From IMG/VR virus record IMGVR_UViG_3300036790_000795, positions 1 to 56,045 of that record: 56,045 bases of DNA; one strand, written 5' to 3'. Below are positions 32,226 through 39,529 of the stretch, piece after piece (within the stretch, counting starts at the first letter, position 1; each line of letters starts with the position of its first letter). Under the pieces are notes generated by a model, which did no database searches, had not been told where the DNA came from, and worked only from the letters and a program-made list of their open reading frames with translations. A program made the translations under genes and the position numbers. The stretch is from a virus.

Positions 32226-33194
32226 ATGAAGCATCTCTGGCGCCTGATGGCGCTCCTGCTCCTGCTCGTCCTCGGCGTGATTGCTCAGCTTGTCTCTGCT
32301 GCGCCTGCGCCTGCGAGTCGATTTCATAACACCGATTTCGTAACACCCGCCTGCAACCCTCCCGTGCCCGCACTCCAGCCGAGCGTGTGCGTCCCGTTGA
32401 GCTTCGGTGGACCGCCGACCTCGAGCACGCCGCACGGGGCGCAGGGCGTCGATGTCTCGGACTTCCAGGGCTCCGTGCATTGGAGTGCCGCGAAGCGCTC
32501 GGGTGTCCGGTGGGCCTACGCCCAGTTCGGCGACGGCCAGGGCTTCCGCGACGCGACGTTCGCGGCGAACTGGCGGGAGCTCGTCGGCCTTCGTATCCCG
32601 CACGGCGCCTATCTCTTCCTACGACCGGGTGATGGGGTCCAGCAGGCCCGTGCGCTCGCCACGGCGATCAAGACATCCGGGATCGGCGACAGGACGCTTC
32701 CGGCCGTGCTCGACGCCGAGGTCCCCGAGAGCTACCAGCAGGTCTGCTCGGCCGTGAGCGCGCTACGCAAGACACTTGGCTGGCGCGAGGTGATCGTCTA
32801 CACCGCACCGGGGCTCTGGCTTGCCGGGGTGCCGCACTGTGCTGCTGGCCTGTGGGTCGCGGACTATGGCGTGCTTGTGCCGGCGGTCGCGTGGGGCTGG
32901 CAGTCGTGGGTTGCGTGGCAGTACGAGGTGGGCTTCGCGAGCTGGGTCGGCGGCAAACACGAAGTCGACCGCGACGTCGCCACAGGCATCCTGAAGCTCT
33001 CCTACGGCCGCACCGTGGAGTTGCCGCGTGTCGAAGGCACACGTCGGGTGCTCCGCGCCCACAGGCACCGGCAGCAATGCCACCAGGCGCTGCACGGCGT
33101 CAAGCGTCTCGCCTCACACAAGGCTGAGTGTCGGCGCGAGCTGCGCAAGGGCTCTCGTCTCACTCGTCGTTCTCGTCAACTCGCTCACTCCTGA
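32226..33194 (+). CDS. Secreted GH25 lysozyme (endolysin)
   Basis: 322 residues. Signal peptide or signal-anchor at residues 5-26 (LMALLLLLVLGVIAQLVSA). GH25 domain from about residue 75: GVDVSDFQGSVHW, AYAQFGDG, GAYLFLRPGDG, the catalytic LDAEVPE and the closing WVAWQYEV...VDRD. It cleaves the NAM-NAG bond of peptidoglycan. The C-terminal 55 residues are very basic (HRHRQQCHQALHGVKRLASH), a probable wall-binding tail. A built-in signal means the holins may act by depolarising rather than by forming a pore for release. Confidence 0.9.
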   Translation: MKHLWRLMALLLLLVLGVIAQLVSAAPAPASRFHNTDFVTPACNPPVPALQPSVCVPLSFGGPPTSSTPHGAQGVDVSDFQGSVHWSAAKRSGVRWAYAQFGDGQGFRDATFAANWRELVGLRIPHGAYLFLRPGDGVQQARALATAIKTSGIGDRTLPAVLDAEVPESYQQVCSAVSALRKTLGWREVIVYTAPGLWLAGVPHCAAGLWVADYGVLVPAVAWGWQSWVAWQYEVGFASWVGGKHEVDRDVATGILKLSYGRTVELPRVEGTRRVLRAHRHRQQCHQALHGVKRLASHKAECRRELRKGSRLTRRSRQLAHS

Positions 33195-33206
33195 AGGGAG
33201 CAGTAC

Positions 33207-33689
33207 ATGTCTTTTGTTCGCACCGCTGTGCAGGCGGAAGCCTCATCCAAGACTGCGATGATCCTCGCGGTCGTTACCGCTCTCGCGGGCCTCGCGGTCG
33301 GCCTCGGCATCTTCGGACCGCATATCGAAGGGGTCATCATCGCCTGTACGACCGATGGGATCGTCGTCGTCGGGCTGATCGCCAACTCGATCCACACTGG
33401 GCAGATCGAACCGTCCGCTATCGCAACCGCGGTCCTTGCGCTTATCGGCCAGGTAGTAGCGTTGATCGTCGCGTTCGCGTTGATCTCAGATGCGACGGCG
33501 TCACATGTGCTTGCTATCGCGGCTTCGGTGGTGTTGGCCGGGGTGCAGATTGCTCATGCGTTGTGGTCGCGCAACATCGCGCCGGCATTCCTGCCATCTG
33601 AGTTGGGGGAAGTCAAACAGAAGCCTGTCGTGATCGCACAGTCGAGCATCAAGGCTCTCGCGCAGGCGATCGGCGGGAAGGGTGCCTGA
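33207..33689 (+). CDS. Multi-pass membrane protein, putative holin
   Basis: 160 residues. Four hydrophobic segments (MILAVVTALAGLAVGLGIF; VIIACTTDGIVVVGLIA; IATAVLALIGQVVALIVAF; HVLAIAASVVLAGVQIAHA) and a soluble C-terminus. Placed directly after the lysozyme gene with GAAGGGAG upstream, so a holin is the most likely role. Confidence 0.75.
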   Translation: MSFVRTAVQAEASSKTAMILAVVTALAGLAVGLGIFGPHIEGVIIACTTDGIVVVGLIANSIHTGQIEPSAIATAVLALIGQVVALIVAFALISDATASHVLAIAASVVLAGVQIAHALWSRNIAPAFLPSELGEVKQKPVVIAQSSIKALAQAIGGKGA

Positions 33690-33690
33690 G

Positions 33691-34536
33691 ATGCAGACAT
33701 TCTCGATCCCGGTCGCTAACCCGCATCCGCTTAGACCGCAGACCCTTGCGCTTGGGCGTAGTGAGCGCTCAGTGGACAAGCTCACGGTGAACGTCCGCGA
33801 CTTCGTGGATATCGAGAAGGCACTCGCGGTGATCGGGGAAGGCAAGTCGGTGATCCGCGAGGAGCCGCTGGTGGACTACACGACGCTGATCCAGGCGTGG
33901 GAAATGTTTCTCAACGACCAGCTTGGCGACTGCACCTGCGCGAGCGTGGCGCACGGGCGGATGATCTTCAGTGCGCTGATCGGAGGAGCGGTGACGATCA
34001 CCAATGCCGACATCGAACGGATGTACGAAGCGTCCGGCTGGCGGCGGGACAAGCCGGGCAGCGACCAGGGCTGGACGCTGGTCGCCGCGGCGGAATACGC
34101 GCAGACCATCGGCTTGCTTGGCACCGTCGAGAAGCCGGCGCCGGACATCGACGCCTTCGCGGCAGTGTCGGTCGAGGACGATGATGCGCAGCAGGTTGCG
34201 ATGGAGCTGTTCGGCGGTCTCTCCACGGGGGTTGAAGTGCCGGAAAGCGCGATGCGCCAGTTCCAGGAAGGCAAGCCCTGGACTGTTGTGAAAGGCTCAC
34301 CGATCGAGGGTGGCCACGCGATCTGGAAGGCCCTCTCCAGGCTGCGGAAGATCGCGAAGTTCCTCACCTGGGGAGTGCCGCAGGAAGCCGTCGAGGCGTG
34401 GGAGAAGACGTATGTAGACGAGTACCTCGCGTTCGTCCCCCACGCTTGGGAGAGCGAGCTCCCCGAACCGGTTCTCGCATTGGGGATCGTGGACTTCGCG
34501 AAGCTCCGCTCGCTCGTCGGCGGCTACGGCTCGTGA
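33691..34536 (+). CDS. Papain-like (C39-type) protein, cytoplasmic form
   Basis: 281 residues, no signal peptide. LGDCTCASVAHGRMI carries Cys81; GGHAIWKAL carries His209; LTWGVPQEAVEAW gives the TWG motif; and YVDEYLAFVPHAW closes the domain. This is the same Cys...His...TWG layout as the secreted protein at 29508-30152. Members are common next to lysis or tail genes of actinophages, but their substrate is unknown. GGGAAGGG precedes ATG 33691. Overlaps the next small gene. Confidence 0.8.
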   Translation: MQTFSIPVANPHPLRPQTLALGRSERSVDKLTVNVRDFVDIEKALAVIGEGKSVIREEPLVDYTTLIQAWEMFLNDQLGDCTCASVAHGRMIFSALIGGAVTITNADIERMYEASGWRRDKPGSDQGWTLVAAAEYAQTIGLLGTVEKPAPDIDAFAAVSVEDDDAQQVAMELFGGLSTGVEVPESAMRQFQEGKPWTVVKGSPIEGGHAIWKALSRLRKIAKFLTWGVPQEAVEAWEKTYVDEYLAFVPHAWESELPEPVLALGIVDFAKLRSLVGGYGS

Positions 34537-34700
34537 ACTGGCAGTGGGTCGCGGAGTCGTTCCTGGGCTCCGCGATCGGGTGGGCGACTTTCAGCGGCTG
34601 CGCGTACGCGTGGGGCAAGCGCAAGCTGCTGCCGCTCTACCACAAGCATGTTGAAGAGCAAGCCAAGCTGCTGCTCGCTGAACGAGAGGAACACCGATGA
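34533..34700 (+). CDS. Small membrane-associated protein
   Basis: 55 residues, GTG start in a GTGA overlap. A weak membrane helix (AESFLGSAIGWATFSGCAYA) is followed by a charged tail (HKHVEEQAKLLLAEREEH). Its stop overlaps the start of the phosphorylase-like gene. Could anchor a partner protein. Confidence 0.65.
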   Translation: MNWQWVAESFLGSAIGWATFSGCAYAWGKRKLLPLYHKHVEEQAKLLLAEREEHR

Positions 34701-35686
34701 GCGACCCTGTTCTCGACCGGATCACCGCAGAGCCGTCTCGCTATGACTTCGAGGCGATCCCGTTCCCTGCGGGCCTTGCGCCCGAGTGGATTGGGACGGT
34801 CACGAAGCCCGAAGACCCACTGCCGGCGGCGGATGTGGTGGTGATGACGTTCACGGCCGCCGAGAAGTACGCCCTCGCGGACACGCTGACCCCCGGCTAC
34901 CACTACACCACATGGAAGCCATACACGCACGAATGGGACGCCTTCGAGCTGCACCTGACTGATCGCTCGCCAGCCCATGAGGAGCAGGCGCTTGGCTCCT
35001 ATGCGCTGGTCACGATCAACGGCAAGCGCGTGCTCTTGTTCGGCTCGAATCTGCATCCGGCGACGGACGATGTGACGATGCCTTTGCGGGCGTTGTGGCG
35101 GCAGATCATCACGGAGACGGGCTGCCAGCTCGCGATCGACACCGGCACCGCAGGTGGCGTCGGCCCGGATGTCGTCGAGGGCGACGTGCTCGTCACCAGC
35201 ACGGTGCAGCTGAACTACACGAAGCTGTTCAAGGACGAAGCATTCGCCCATGAGCGTCTTGAAAGCACGCCGTACACACCTGGGCCGCATCTTGCGCTCG
35301 CGGCCTCGACGTTGATCCCGGTCAACGCGAAGCGGCTCAGCCCGATCGCGACGAGACTCCCGGTAGTCCACACGGAGGGCAACGACGAGAGCGTCGACTA
35401 CTTCGCGTTCGCGGCGCCAGGCGACCCGTACGGTGTCGTGAAGGCCGATCCGGAAGCGGTCATGGAGGAGATGGACCTCGGGGCGCTCGCGCTCGCCTGC
35501 CGGGATCTCGACGAGCACGCACCGTGCTGGCTGTCGATCCGCTGTGCCTCGGATCCCGAAGTGAAAGCCGGGACCTTGAAGGAAGAGAAGGCCGAAGCGG
35601 ACGAGATTTACGAAGACGATGGCTGCTGCGCCGCGCTCGGCTCGGATCTTTGCTGTTGGGCGGTCATCGCGGATATGGAGGTGTGA
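34697..35686 (+). CDS. Nucleoside phosphorylase / nucleosidase-like enzyme
   Basis: 329 residues. The fold signatures of the PNP/UDP phosphorylase and MTA/SAH nucleosidase superfamily appear in order: VVVMTFTAAEKYALA (first strand), IDTGTAGGVGPDVVEGDVLV (about 147-167), MEEMDLGALALAC (about 256-268; compare the family's DME-sAA-A element) and LSIRCASDP (about 279-287). It would cleave or phosphorolyse a nucleoside-type substrate. A Cys-rich acidic C-terminus (DDGCCAALGSDLCCW) is added. Overlaps the upstream small gene by 4 bases. Such an enzyme is unusual between the lysis and tail-fibre genes. Confidence 0.8.
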   Translation: MSDPVLDRITAEPSRYDFEAIPFPAGLAPEWIGTVTKPEDPLPAADVVVMTFTAAEKYALADTLTPGYHYTTWKPYTHEWDAFELHLTDRSPAHEEQALGSYALVTINGKRVLLFGSNLHPATDDVTMPLRALWRQIITETGCQLAIDTGTAGGVGPDVVEGDVLVTSTVQLNYTKLFKDEAFAHERLESTPYTPGPHLALAASTLIPVNAKRLSPIATRLPVVHTEGNDESVDYFAFAAPGDPYGVVKADPEAVMEEMDLGALALACRDLDEHAPCWLSIRCASDPEVKAGTLKEEKAEADEIYEDDGCCAALGSDLCCWAVIADMEV

Positions 35687-35687
35687 G

Positions 35688-36062
35688 ATGGGCGAAAACC
35701 TAATTACCGGCGAGTCTGACCGCCTGCTTGAAAACAGCCTCGACTCGACGTACGTGGCGTTGTTCACCACGGTCCCGAACGAAAAAGGCGAAGGCGGCGT
35801 CGAGGTATCCGGCGGCGCCTATGAACGCCAGCCCTTGACCATCACTAGCCCCGCGAACGAGGAATGCAAGAACGATGGTGCGCTTGACTATGCGAAAGCC
35901 TCAGCGGAATGGGGCGAAATCAAGGGGTATGGTGTATTCACCGCGAAAACGGCTGGGACGTTGCGGTGGCGTGAGAGCTTGGAGGAGGCTGACTACCGGA
36001 CGGTGAAGACGGGCGATGAATACCGTATCGGTAATGAAGAATTGACATTCACGCTGAGCTAA
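35688..36062 (+). CDS. Tail fibre-associated protein
   Basis: 124 residues. The pattern TYVALFTTVPNEKG, EVSGGAYERQPLTI, ASAEWGEIKGYGVF and ends in GDEYRIGNEELTF matches a widespread phage tail-fibre companion family that recurs next to fibre genes. Probably a beta-sandwich at the fibre base. GC content is lower than its neighbours. Confidence 0.85.
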   Translation: MGENLITGESDRLLENSLDSTYVALFTTVPNEKGEGGVEVSGGAYERQPLTITSPANEECKNDGALDYAKASAEWGEIKGYGVFTAKTAGTLRWRESLEEADYRTVKTGDEYRIGNEELTFTLS

Positions 36063-37450
36063 TGGCGATCACAGCAGTCGCTGGCGCAGGCGAACCAGTC
36101 AGTTTCAGCAAAGAAGCGACTTCCTACAAGCTGAAAAAGCCAGCAGGCGTAGAAGCCGATGACATCCTGATCACCGGGGTCGTCGTTGGTGGAAAACCGA
36201 CGTTCACGACGCCAGGCGACTGGACACTTATTGCCTCCACGGAGATGGGTAGTGAAGTAGCAATCGCGCTGTACTGGATGCGTTATACGTCCGGTACCGA
36301 ATGGGAAGCTAAATGGTCCGCCAAGAACTTTTTCGGAGCATGGGTAGAGGCATACCGCGGCTGCGTGACATCGGGGTCACCGATTGATGTAAGTTCGGGC
36401 GGTAAGAAGAAGTTCAGTGAAGGCGAACCTACCGAAACTATCACGCTCAAAGAAGCGGGCGAGATGGTGGTAGCCATCGCGTGCCTGAACGAGGAAGGCA
36501 AGTGGACCGTTGCCTCGGGCTTCACGTCACGGTCAAGTCAGGAATCATGGCTGTTTAGCGACAAGCTGTTCACGGGTTCCGGCTCGACCGGGGCGGTGAA
36601 ACCAACCGCGCCCGCCCATGACAGCACCGATGAATGGTCGCAAGAGCTGATCGCGTTGCTGCCCGCAGGGGGCGAAGTCATCGAAGGTCCCCCTGTGACG
36701 CTGGCCGCGCATGCAAGCGCCGCGGGTGTTGGTAGTCAGCGGATGAATGGTGCCGGTGCGCTCACGGCTGCCGCGAGCAGCGATGGTGAGGGTAGCGTGC
36801 GGTTCAATGGTGCTGGCTCCATGGCTGCGGCTGCGGCCCTGGCAGGCAGTGGCGTGCTGAGATTGAATGGTGCGGCGTCCTTTGCGGCACTGGCGAGCCT
36901 GACGGGGGATGGCATCACGAGGCACAATGGCGGTGCTGACCTGGGCGCAAGTGGCGCATGGTCGGGGTCTGGGTTCGCTCGGTATGCCGGTGGGGGCGCG
37001 TTGCTCGCGGCTGGGAATGTGGCTGGGCATGGTGTGACACGATTCAACGGCTCCGGTTCGCTGGCCGCGACGGCGGCCATGACGGGCACGGGAACCGTCG
37101 GGTTCACCGGGTCGGGGCGCATGTCGGCGAGCGCTGAGTGGTCTGGGTCTGGCACCGTCCGATTCAACACTGTTGGCCATATGTCGGCGCGGGCGACATG
37201 GACGTATCACTCCGCGGCTCCACCGCCCCTCGAACGTCCTACCCTGCTGATCTTGTTGCCGCGCGGCACCGGCCTGGCGGTCGCTGCACGGAGTACTGCT
37301 CTGACGCTTGCTGCCCGTGGAGCTGGCGTGAATCTCCCAGCCCGCGGATCTGGCGTTGAGCTACCTGATCGTGCGACTACCCTTGACCTAGCAGACCGTG
37401 ACGCCAGCCTTGTCCTGTCTCCTCGCGAAACGAGCGTGAGTACCAAATGA
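36062..37450 (+). CDS. Tail fibre with two classes of repeats
   Basis: 462 residues. Residues 1-205 are a beta-rich globular domain (LYWMRYTSGTEWEAKWSAKN; AGEMVVAIACLNEEG) often found in phage fibres. From residue 229, seven exact-length 20-residue Ala/Gly repeats follow (consensus NGaGs-aAaaa--GsGv-RF), plus a partial eighth. Then seven 9-residue repeats (consensus LxLaaRgag) lead to the end. The repeat shaft probably folds as a beta-helix or triple-stranded fibre. Confidence 0.82.
   Translation: MAITAVAGAGEPVSFSKEATSYKLKKPAGVEADDILITGVVVGGKPTFTTPGDWTLIASTEMGSEVAIALYWMRYTSGTEWEAKWSAKNFFGAWVEAYRGCVTSGSPIDVSSGGKKKFSEGEPTETITLKEAGEMVVAIACLNEEGKWTVASGFTSRSSQESWLFSDKLFTGSGSTGAVKPTAPAHDSTDEWSQELIALLPAGGEVIEGPPVTLAAHASAAGVGSQRMNGAGALTAAASSDGEGSVRFNGAGSMAAAAALAGSGVLRLNGAASFAALASLTGDGITRHNGGADLGASGAWSGSGFARYAGGGALLAAGNVAGHGVTRFNGSGSLAATAAMTGTGTVGFTGSGRMSASAEWSGSGTVRFNTVGHMSARATWTYHSAAPPPLERPTLLILLPRGTGLAVAARSTALTLAARGAGVNLPARGSGVELPDRATTLDLADRDASLVLSPRETSVSTK
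36746..37204 (+). repeat. 60-bp in-frame repeats of the tail fibre
   Basis: Repeat units start at 36746, 36806, 36866, 36926, 36986, 37046, 37106 and 37166 (last partial), each exactly 60 bases. DNA identity is moderate, with the AATGG(T/C)G start and the G-R/H-F/Y end most conserved, so the repeats are old and under protein-level selection. Confidence 0.9.
37247..37435 (+). repeat. 27-bp in-frame repeats of the tail fibre
   Basis: Seven units of 27 bases from 37247, each coding a 9-residue element with a hydrophobic-x-Leu start and a conserved Arg at position 6 (LILLPRGTG, LAVAARSTA, LTLAARGAG, VNLPARGSG, VELPDRATT, LDLADRDAS, LVLSPRETS). Confidence 0.88.
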
Positions 37451-37776
37451 GTGAACCGACCGTATTGAAGACCGGGGAAACGTACAAGCCGCTTGCGGCC
37501 GTGCTGGAAGACGCCGTTGTCAAAGAACCCGTGAAAAACCTCGGGGAGGCGGAATCGATCGTCGCCCTCATCAAGCAGGGCAGCATCCTCATAGAAGTCG
37601 ATGCGACGGTCTCCGAAGAAGCCACTGGGGAACTCAGCATCCCCTTGGAAAAAGTCACGGTGACCGCAGGTCCCGCAGAGATGGAAGTCCGCGTTACGTG
37701 GAGCGAGGGAGAGGTCAGCTTCTTTCCGAACCAGGGCACGATCCCGATCACAATCGAACAGTCTCTGGAAGCATGA
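37447..37776 (+). CDS. Baseplate/fibre-associated protein (BppU-N-like)
   Basis: 109 residues. VLKTGETYKPLAAVLEDAVV, NLGEAESIVALIKQG and a closing EGEVSFFPNQGTIPITIEQ follow the pattern of BppU N-terminal domains, which seat receptor-binding proteins on the tail tip. ATGA overlap with the fibre gene. Confidence 0.76.
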   Translation: MSEPTVLKTGETYKPLAAVLEDAVVKEPVKNLGEAESIVALIKQGSILIEVDATVSEEATGELSIPLEKVTVTAGPAEMEVRVTWSEGEVSFFPNQGTIPITIEQSLEA

Positions 37777-38129
37777 GCGTCCGCGTCCGCAAGATCACCC
37801 CGCCGCCAACCCAGCGGGTGCATGCCCTCTCGATCACCTTCGACAAGGGCAAGCTCACACAGGTCACGCAGGGCGTGACGATCGCGGTACTCATCCGAGT
37901 GGTGGACCACGACGGCAAGCCCGTGGATGCCGAAGACGTCGCACTGGCCGTGAAGGCTCCGCAGCAGCCGGCGCAGACCGTTGAGCCCGTCCGCGAAGCC
38001 CAGGGTGTCTACGCGCACGCCTTGCAGCTCAGTGCCGGCGGCTCATGGCAGTTCCGGGCGACCACATCCGGGGACTGCGCGACAGCGTGCGAGACGCAGC
38101 TGCACGTCAAACGCAGCGAACTAGCCTGA
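37773..38129 (+). CDS. Ig-like tail protein
   Basis: 118 residues, overlapping the gene before it by 4 bases. Beta-sandwich pattern: VTIAVLIRVVDHDGKPVDAE, GVYAHALQLSAGGSWQFRAT. Two Cys in the C-terminus (GDCATACETQL). Typical phage Ig-like surface domain, probably weakly binding host polymers. Confidence 0.76.
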   Translation: MSVRVRKITPPPTQRVHALSITFDKGKLTQVTQGVTIAVLIRVVDHDGKPVDAEDVALAVKAPQQPAQTVEPVREAQGVYAHALQLSAGGSWQFRATTSGDCATACETQLHVKRSELA

Positions 38130-38139
38130 GACAACGAGC

Positions 38140-38340
38140 ATGGGGCACGCGCCGCCGACCAGACGACCCGTCGAGACGCACGGGCAGCGTCTACGCAGCA
38201 TGTACGTCGGCGGTAGCATCGAGATTGACGAGTACGAGCAGCGCGTGGCACTCCTCCTCGCCGAGGAGCGCTTCGATCAGCCGCTGATGCCATCGCCGCC
38301 ACGGCCACCGAGCGACGTGCTCGTGAAGATGCGCCGATGA
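38140..38340 (+). CDS. SHOCT-like small protein
   Basis: 66 residues. SMYVGGSIEIDEYEQRVALL is a good SHOCT-like motif (short helical oligomerisation domain), preceded by a basic Pro-rich N-terminus. The last gene of the rightward late operon; a hairpin follows directly. Confidence 0.7.
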   Translation: MGHAPPTRRPVETHGQRLRSMYVGGSIEIDEYEQRVALLLAEERFDQPLMPSPPRPPSDVLVKMRR

Positions 38341-38341
38341 G

Positions 38342-38363
38342 CCCCGTCTACCTGACGACGGGG
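38342..38363. terminator. Bidirectional terminator hairpin
   Basis: CCCCGTC (38342-38348) pairs with GACGGGG (38357-38363) across an 8-base loop, between the convergent genes ending at 38340 and 38369. No T tract on either side. Confidence 0.55.
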
Positions 38364-38368
38364 AGGCG

Positions 38369-38677
38369 CTACTCGGAATCGTGCAGACGCAGGAGGTTCG
38401 TCTTGAGGGTCGCACACTGTGCTTGCAGCGCCTCCTCGACTTCGAGGTCGCGCAGTCGACGCAGTTGCTCACAGAGGGCGTCTACTGCTGCCGTTGCGCG
38501 TTTCGTTGGCTCGGCGATTGCCGCCTGCGCTTCGAGCACTCTACGTCGTGCTCGCAGGAGAGGCTCGAAGGCTGCGTAGAGCAGCTTCTCGTCGGAGACG
38601 CGGACGAGGATGCGTGTGTCTCGTTCGATTTCGGCGCGGAGGGCAGCGGCGAGATCCGCGCAGGTCCAGTCGTCCAT
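38369..38677 (-). CDS. Coiled-coil hypothetical protein
   Basis: 102 residues. Mostly helical: CADLAAALRAEIERDTRILV, AFEPLLRARRRVLEAQAAIA and VDALCEQLRRLRDLEVEEAL. No family recognised. The ATG at 38677 lies 6 bases after a TAAGCT -10 box, suggesting a leaderless mRNA. Leftward single gene at the left edge of the accessory island. Confidence 0.76.
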   Translation of the reverse strand: MDDWTCADLAAALRAEIERDTRILVRVSDEKLLYAAFEPLLRARRRVLEAQAAIAEPTKRATAAVDALCEQLRRLRDLEVEEALQAQCATLKTNLLRLHDSE

Positions 38678-38692
38678 TGCCTCAGCTTACCT

Positions 38693-38708
38693 CGCTGTCG
38701 TGACAGCG
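38693..38708. promoter_or_regulatory. Perfect palindrome between divergent genes
   Basis: CGCTGTC (38693-38699), GT, GACAGCG (38702-38708). A 16-base inverted repeat just upstream of the -10 box of the leftward gene (AGCTTA on plus, 38684-38689). Good candidate operator. Confidence 0.6.
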
Positions 38709-38749
38709 GGATGACGTCGGCGCTCACCGCGGCGTAACCGGCCTCGGCA

Positions 38750-39247
38750 TTGCGCCGTGGCGAAGCGAGAAAGGAGCAAGATGCAATCCGCTCTCTCATC
38801 GTTGCAATCACGACCGCGCTGGCGCTCGGCCACCCGGTTCATCCGCAGGTGCAAGCTCGCGTGGTGGCTCATCCGTCGCCCCAACCGAACGGTCATCTCG
38901 ACGGAATACGTCAGCAGGTGGACGACCGCGAAAGAAGTCGCACCCAACGAAGACCGGACGTGGCGCATCGCATAGAGCAGCGGCTCGTCCACTACACGGT
39001 CAGCTCGACGTGCTACGACCAGGGGTCGATCACGGCTTCTGGCCGCCCGGTGTTCCTCGGCGAGGTCGCAAACAACTTCCTGCCGATCGGCACGAGGATT
39101 CTGCTCGACCATTCGGCGTTCGGGAAGCGGCACTTCATCGTCCTCGACCACATCGGCTGGGGCTCGGAACTCGACATCTACAACTCCAGCGAAGCCGCAT
39201 GCGATGAGTGGGGCCGGCGAGAGATCGGCTTCTGGACCCTCAGATAG
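38750..39247 (+). CDS. Secreted 3D/RlpA-like double-psi barrel protein
   Basis: 165 residues from TTG 38750. N-terminal signal-like stretch (AIRSLIVAITTALALGHPVH). Residues about 80-165 carry TCYDQGSITASGRPVFLGEV, LPIGTRILL, HFIVLDHIG, LDIYNSSEAACDEWGRR, the pattern of 3D/RlpA-like domains that bind or cut peptidoglycan. No ATG start exists in this frame, while a strong AAAGGAG site serves an ATG in another frame (next entry). Start assignment is therefore uncertain. Confidence 0.68.
   Translation: MRRGEARKEQDAIRSLIVAITTALALGHPVHPQVQARVVAHPSPQPNGHLDGIRQQVDDRERSRTQRRPDVAHRIEQRLVHYTVSSTCYDQGSITASGRPVFLGEVANNFLPIGTRILLDHSAFGKRHFIVLDHIGWGSELDIYNSSEAACDEWGRREIGFWTLR
38781..38975 (+). CDS. Small overlapping frame with strong ribosome site
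   Basis: 64 residues from ATG 38781, which follows AAAGGAG by 5 bases, the best start signal in this stretch. The product is basic (RPRWRSATRFIRRCKLAWWL). It overlaps the 5' half of the 3D-domain gene in another frame. Might be a real leader gene, or the sequence may contain an indel linking this start to the 3D domain. Confidence 0.4.
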   Translation: MQSALSSLQSRPRWRSATRFIRRCKLAWWLIRRPNRTVISTEYVSRWTTAKEVAPNEDRTWRIA

Positions 39248-39269
39248 ACCACAACCAAAGGAAACGCAC

Positions 39270-39464
39270 ATGGACTACCAAGAGACACGCACGGCCTATG
39301 TGATCCGCAAGATCCGCAGGCTCCGTCAGCTCGTCCCGACGAAGTTCGCGACCGTCGTCGAGGAGCAGCACGGGACGGGATGGCAGCCAGTGTTCATCCG
39401 CTGGTGGATGTGGCTCGGGCGCAGCTACCGCGTCGAGCGTCGAGTGATCGGCGCCGCCGGCTAG
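39270..39464 (+). CDS. Small basic hypothetical protein
   Basis: 64 residues from ATG 39270 with AAAGGAAA upstream. Basic N-terminal helix (VIRKIRRLRQLVPTKFATVV), then GWQPVFIRWWMWLGRSYRVE. No family recognised. Ends just before a strong terminator. Confidence 0.68.
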   Translation: MDYQETRTAYVIRKIRRLRQLVPTKFATVVEEQHGTGWQPVFIRWWMWLGRSYRVERRVIGAAG

Positions 39465-39490
39465 CCTCCAGCGCAGCAGCCAGTCGTTTC

Positions 39491-39525
39491 GAGAGGGGCC
39501 CGTTGCTTCGGCAGCGGGCCTCTTC
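39491..39525. terminator. Bidirectional intrinsic terminator
   Basis: GAGAGGGGCCCGTTGC - TTCG - GCAGCGGGCCTCTTC forms a long GC stem with a stable UUCG tetraloop, between the rightward gene ending at 39464 and the leftward toxin gene ending at 39530. Confidence 0.8.
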
Positions 39526-39529
39526 GACG

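Noticed and set aside
34637-35770. 377-codon minus-strand frame opposite the phosphorylase-like gene
   Set aside because: Arg/Asp/Val-rich sequence typical of antisense translation; the plus frame has clear superfamily motifs.
36746-37435. Regular repeats considered as a CRISPR array
   Set aside because: Units are contiguous, in frame and diverged, with no unique spacers; they encode fibre repeats.
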